Assembly (NCBI GenBank): GCA_900758955.1
Contig: CAAETL010000239.1
Span: forward strand, 1-5,288
Origin: an uncultured Oscillospiraceae bacterium
Lineage (GTDB): Bacteria > Bacillota > Clostridia > Oscillospirales > Oscillospiraceae
DNA length: 5,288 bases
Direction of reading: 5' to 3'
A model generated the notes under the pieces. The model was not told where the DNA came from. It did no database searches and was given only the letters and a program-made list of their open reading frames with translations. A program made the position numbers and the translations under genes. Shown one piece after another: positions 4,376 through 5,288 of this stretch; position 1 is the stretch's first letter; every line of letters begins with the position of its first letter.

Positions 4376-5288
4376 ACCAAATCATCCCAACATAAAAACA
4401 CCTTTTTTGGTGGCGCCGCCATTCTGGCGGTGGGTATCGCCATCGTCAAAATCATTGGAGCCCTGTATAAGATCCCCTTGGGCCGGATGCTGGACGACGT
4501 GGGCTTTGGCCACTTTAACAACGCCTATACCATTTATAACTTACTGCTGATGATCTCCACCGCGGGCCTGCCGGTGGCCCTGTCCAAAACCATCTCCGAG
4601 GCCAACGCCTTGGGCCACCGCAACCAGGTCCGCCGGGTGTTCCGGGTGACCCGCACCACCTTCCTTCTGCTGGGCACGGTGAGTTTTCTCATCATGTTCC
4701 TTTTTGCCGACCAGTTATCCCGGCTGCAGGGGGACAGCTTGGCCGCCCCGGCGGTGCGGGTGATGTCCCTGTCCTGCTTTTTTGTCTGCATGATGTCCAC
4801 CTATCGGGGATACGCCCAGGGCCATTCGGACATGATCCCCACGGCGGTGTCCCAGGTGTTGGAGGCGCTGACCAAGCTGATTGTGGGCTTGGCCCTCACC
4901 TGGTATATCCTGGAACTGGGCTACGGCAGCGAATTTGCCGCCGCCGGGGCCATTGGCGGCGTCACCGCCTCAGGACTGGTGGCGCTGGTGTTTTTAATCA
5001 TCATGCACCGGAGGGCCCCCCAGAGCCGTCTGCCCGGCACGGACACCCCCGAGCCCGCGGGGAAGGTGCTGAAAACCCTGCTGTGGATCGCGGTGCCCAT
5101 CACCCTGGGGGCCTCCGTGGTGCCCATCACCACCTATTTGGACACGGTCCAGGTGCAGAACCTGCTCCAGAGCGCTTTGGGTTACACAGAAAACGTGGCG
5201 GTCGGTCTCTACGGCTGCTATCAAAAGGCTATCACCATCTACAATCTGCCCTCCTCCTTTATGGTGGCCCTGACCGCCAGCATCATCC
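4373..5288 (+). CDS. MurJ/SpoVB-type lipid flippase, MOP superfamily (cut by window end)
   Basis: The first 305 codons of an integral membrane protein of the polysaccharide-biosynthesis branch of the MOP exporters, which includes Bacillus SpoVB and YtgP/MurJ. These proteins flip undecaprenyl-linked precursors such as lipid II across the cytoplasmic membrane for peptidoglycan synthesis, including spore cortex. Hydrophobic segments are visible at about 13-35, 52-70, 96-113, 126-145, 160-182, 187-211, 235-256 and 285-305, consistent with the first half of a 14-helix protein of about 500 or more residues. Family-like stretches are AGLPVALSKTISEANALG (64-81) and RGYAQGHSDMIPTAVSQVLE (145-164), closely resembling the RGFFQGH..M.PTAVSQV.E segment of YtgP as I recall it. 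The TTG at 4373 is the start, chosen by its ribosome binding site. It begins 40 bases after the deaminase stop with no terminator, so co-transcription is likely. Whether it is the sporulation (SpoVB) or vegetative (MurJ) paralogue cannot be told from this half; mazG immediately downstream would favour the common SpoVB-type clostridial cluster. Confidence 0.87.
   Translation, partial: MTKSSQHKNTFFGGAAILAVGIAIVKIIGALYKIPLGRMLDDVGFGHFNNAYTIYNLLLMISTAGLPVALSKTISEANALGHRNQVRRVFRVTRTTFLLLGTVSFLIMFLFADQLSRLQGDSLAAPAVRVMSLSCFFVCMMSTYRGYAQGHSDMIPTAVSQVLEALTKLIVGLALTWYILELGYGSEFAAAGAIGGVTASGLVALVFLIIMHRRAPQSRLPGTDTPEPAGKVLKTLLWIAVPITLGASVVPITTYLDTVQVQNLLQSALGYTENVAVGLYGCYQKAITIYNLPSSFMVALTASII

Overview
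The window looks like chromosomal DNA from a GC-rich, Gram-positive Clostridia bacterium of the Oscillospiraceae/Ruminococcaceae type (Flavonifractor- or Oscillibacter-like). The reasons are strong AGGAGG-type ribosome binding sites, two TTG starts, an EcsC-family protein, a SpoVB/MurJ-type flippase and a gut-clostridial style of hairpin repeat. No rRNA, tRNA or CRISPR array is visible. The organism call is inference from style, not from a marker gene.

Layout. Positions 1-99 hold the last 32 codons of an unidentified rightward gene. Positions 144-735 are clearly more AT-rich: a leftward Cro/CI-type (XRE) regulator and a divergent Arc-like ribbon-helix-helix protein share a short intergenic region with an 8-bp perfect inverted repeat, and the second gene ends in a good intrinsic terminator. 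This looks like the edge of an acquired segment. Positions 736-1047 have no gene; the right half (906-1046) is a dense array of six perfect hairpins lying against the 3' end of a leftward EcsC-family gene (1048-1836). A 311-base divergent intergenic region (1837-2147) holds promoter candidates and a GC-rich leader capable of alternative folds. From 2148 to the right edge three rightward genes follow with no terminator between them: a purine nucleoside phosphorylase, a 5'-methylthioadenosine/S-adenosylhomocysteine (MTA/SAH) deaminase, and a MurJ/SpoVB-family flippase cut by the window end.

How the genes fit together. The deaminase converts the adenosyl by-products of S-adenosylmethionine metabolism into inosyl forms. 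The phosphorylase keeps the Asn expected for 6-oxopurines and could then cleave inosine-type nucleosides to hypoxanthine and a ribose-1-phosphate derivative. The pair therefore suggests a deaminate-then-phosphorolyse purine/methylthioribose salvage route. The phosphorylase appears to have Glu where related enzymes have the His that contacts the ribose 5'-hydroxyl, which is of interest because the proposed substrates are modified at that position. The flippase is probably co-transcribed but has no obvious metabolic link.

Most interesting: the six-hairpin array at 906-1046, the foldable leader with a 17-codon upstream ORF before the phosphorylase, and the His-to-Glu change in the phosphorylase.
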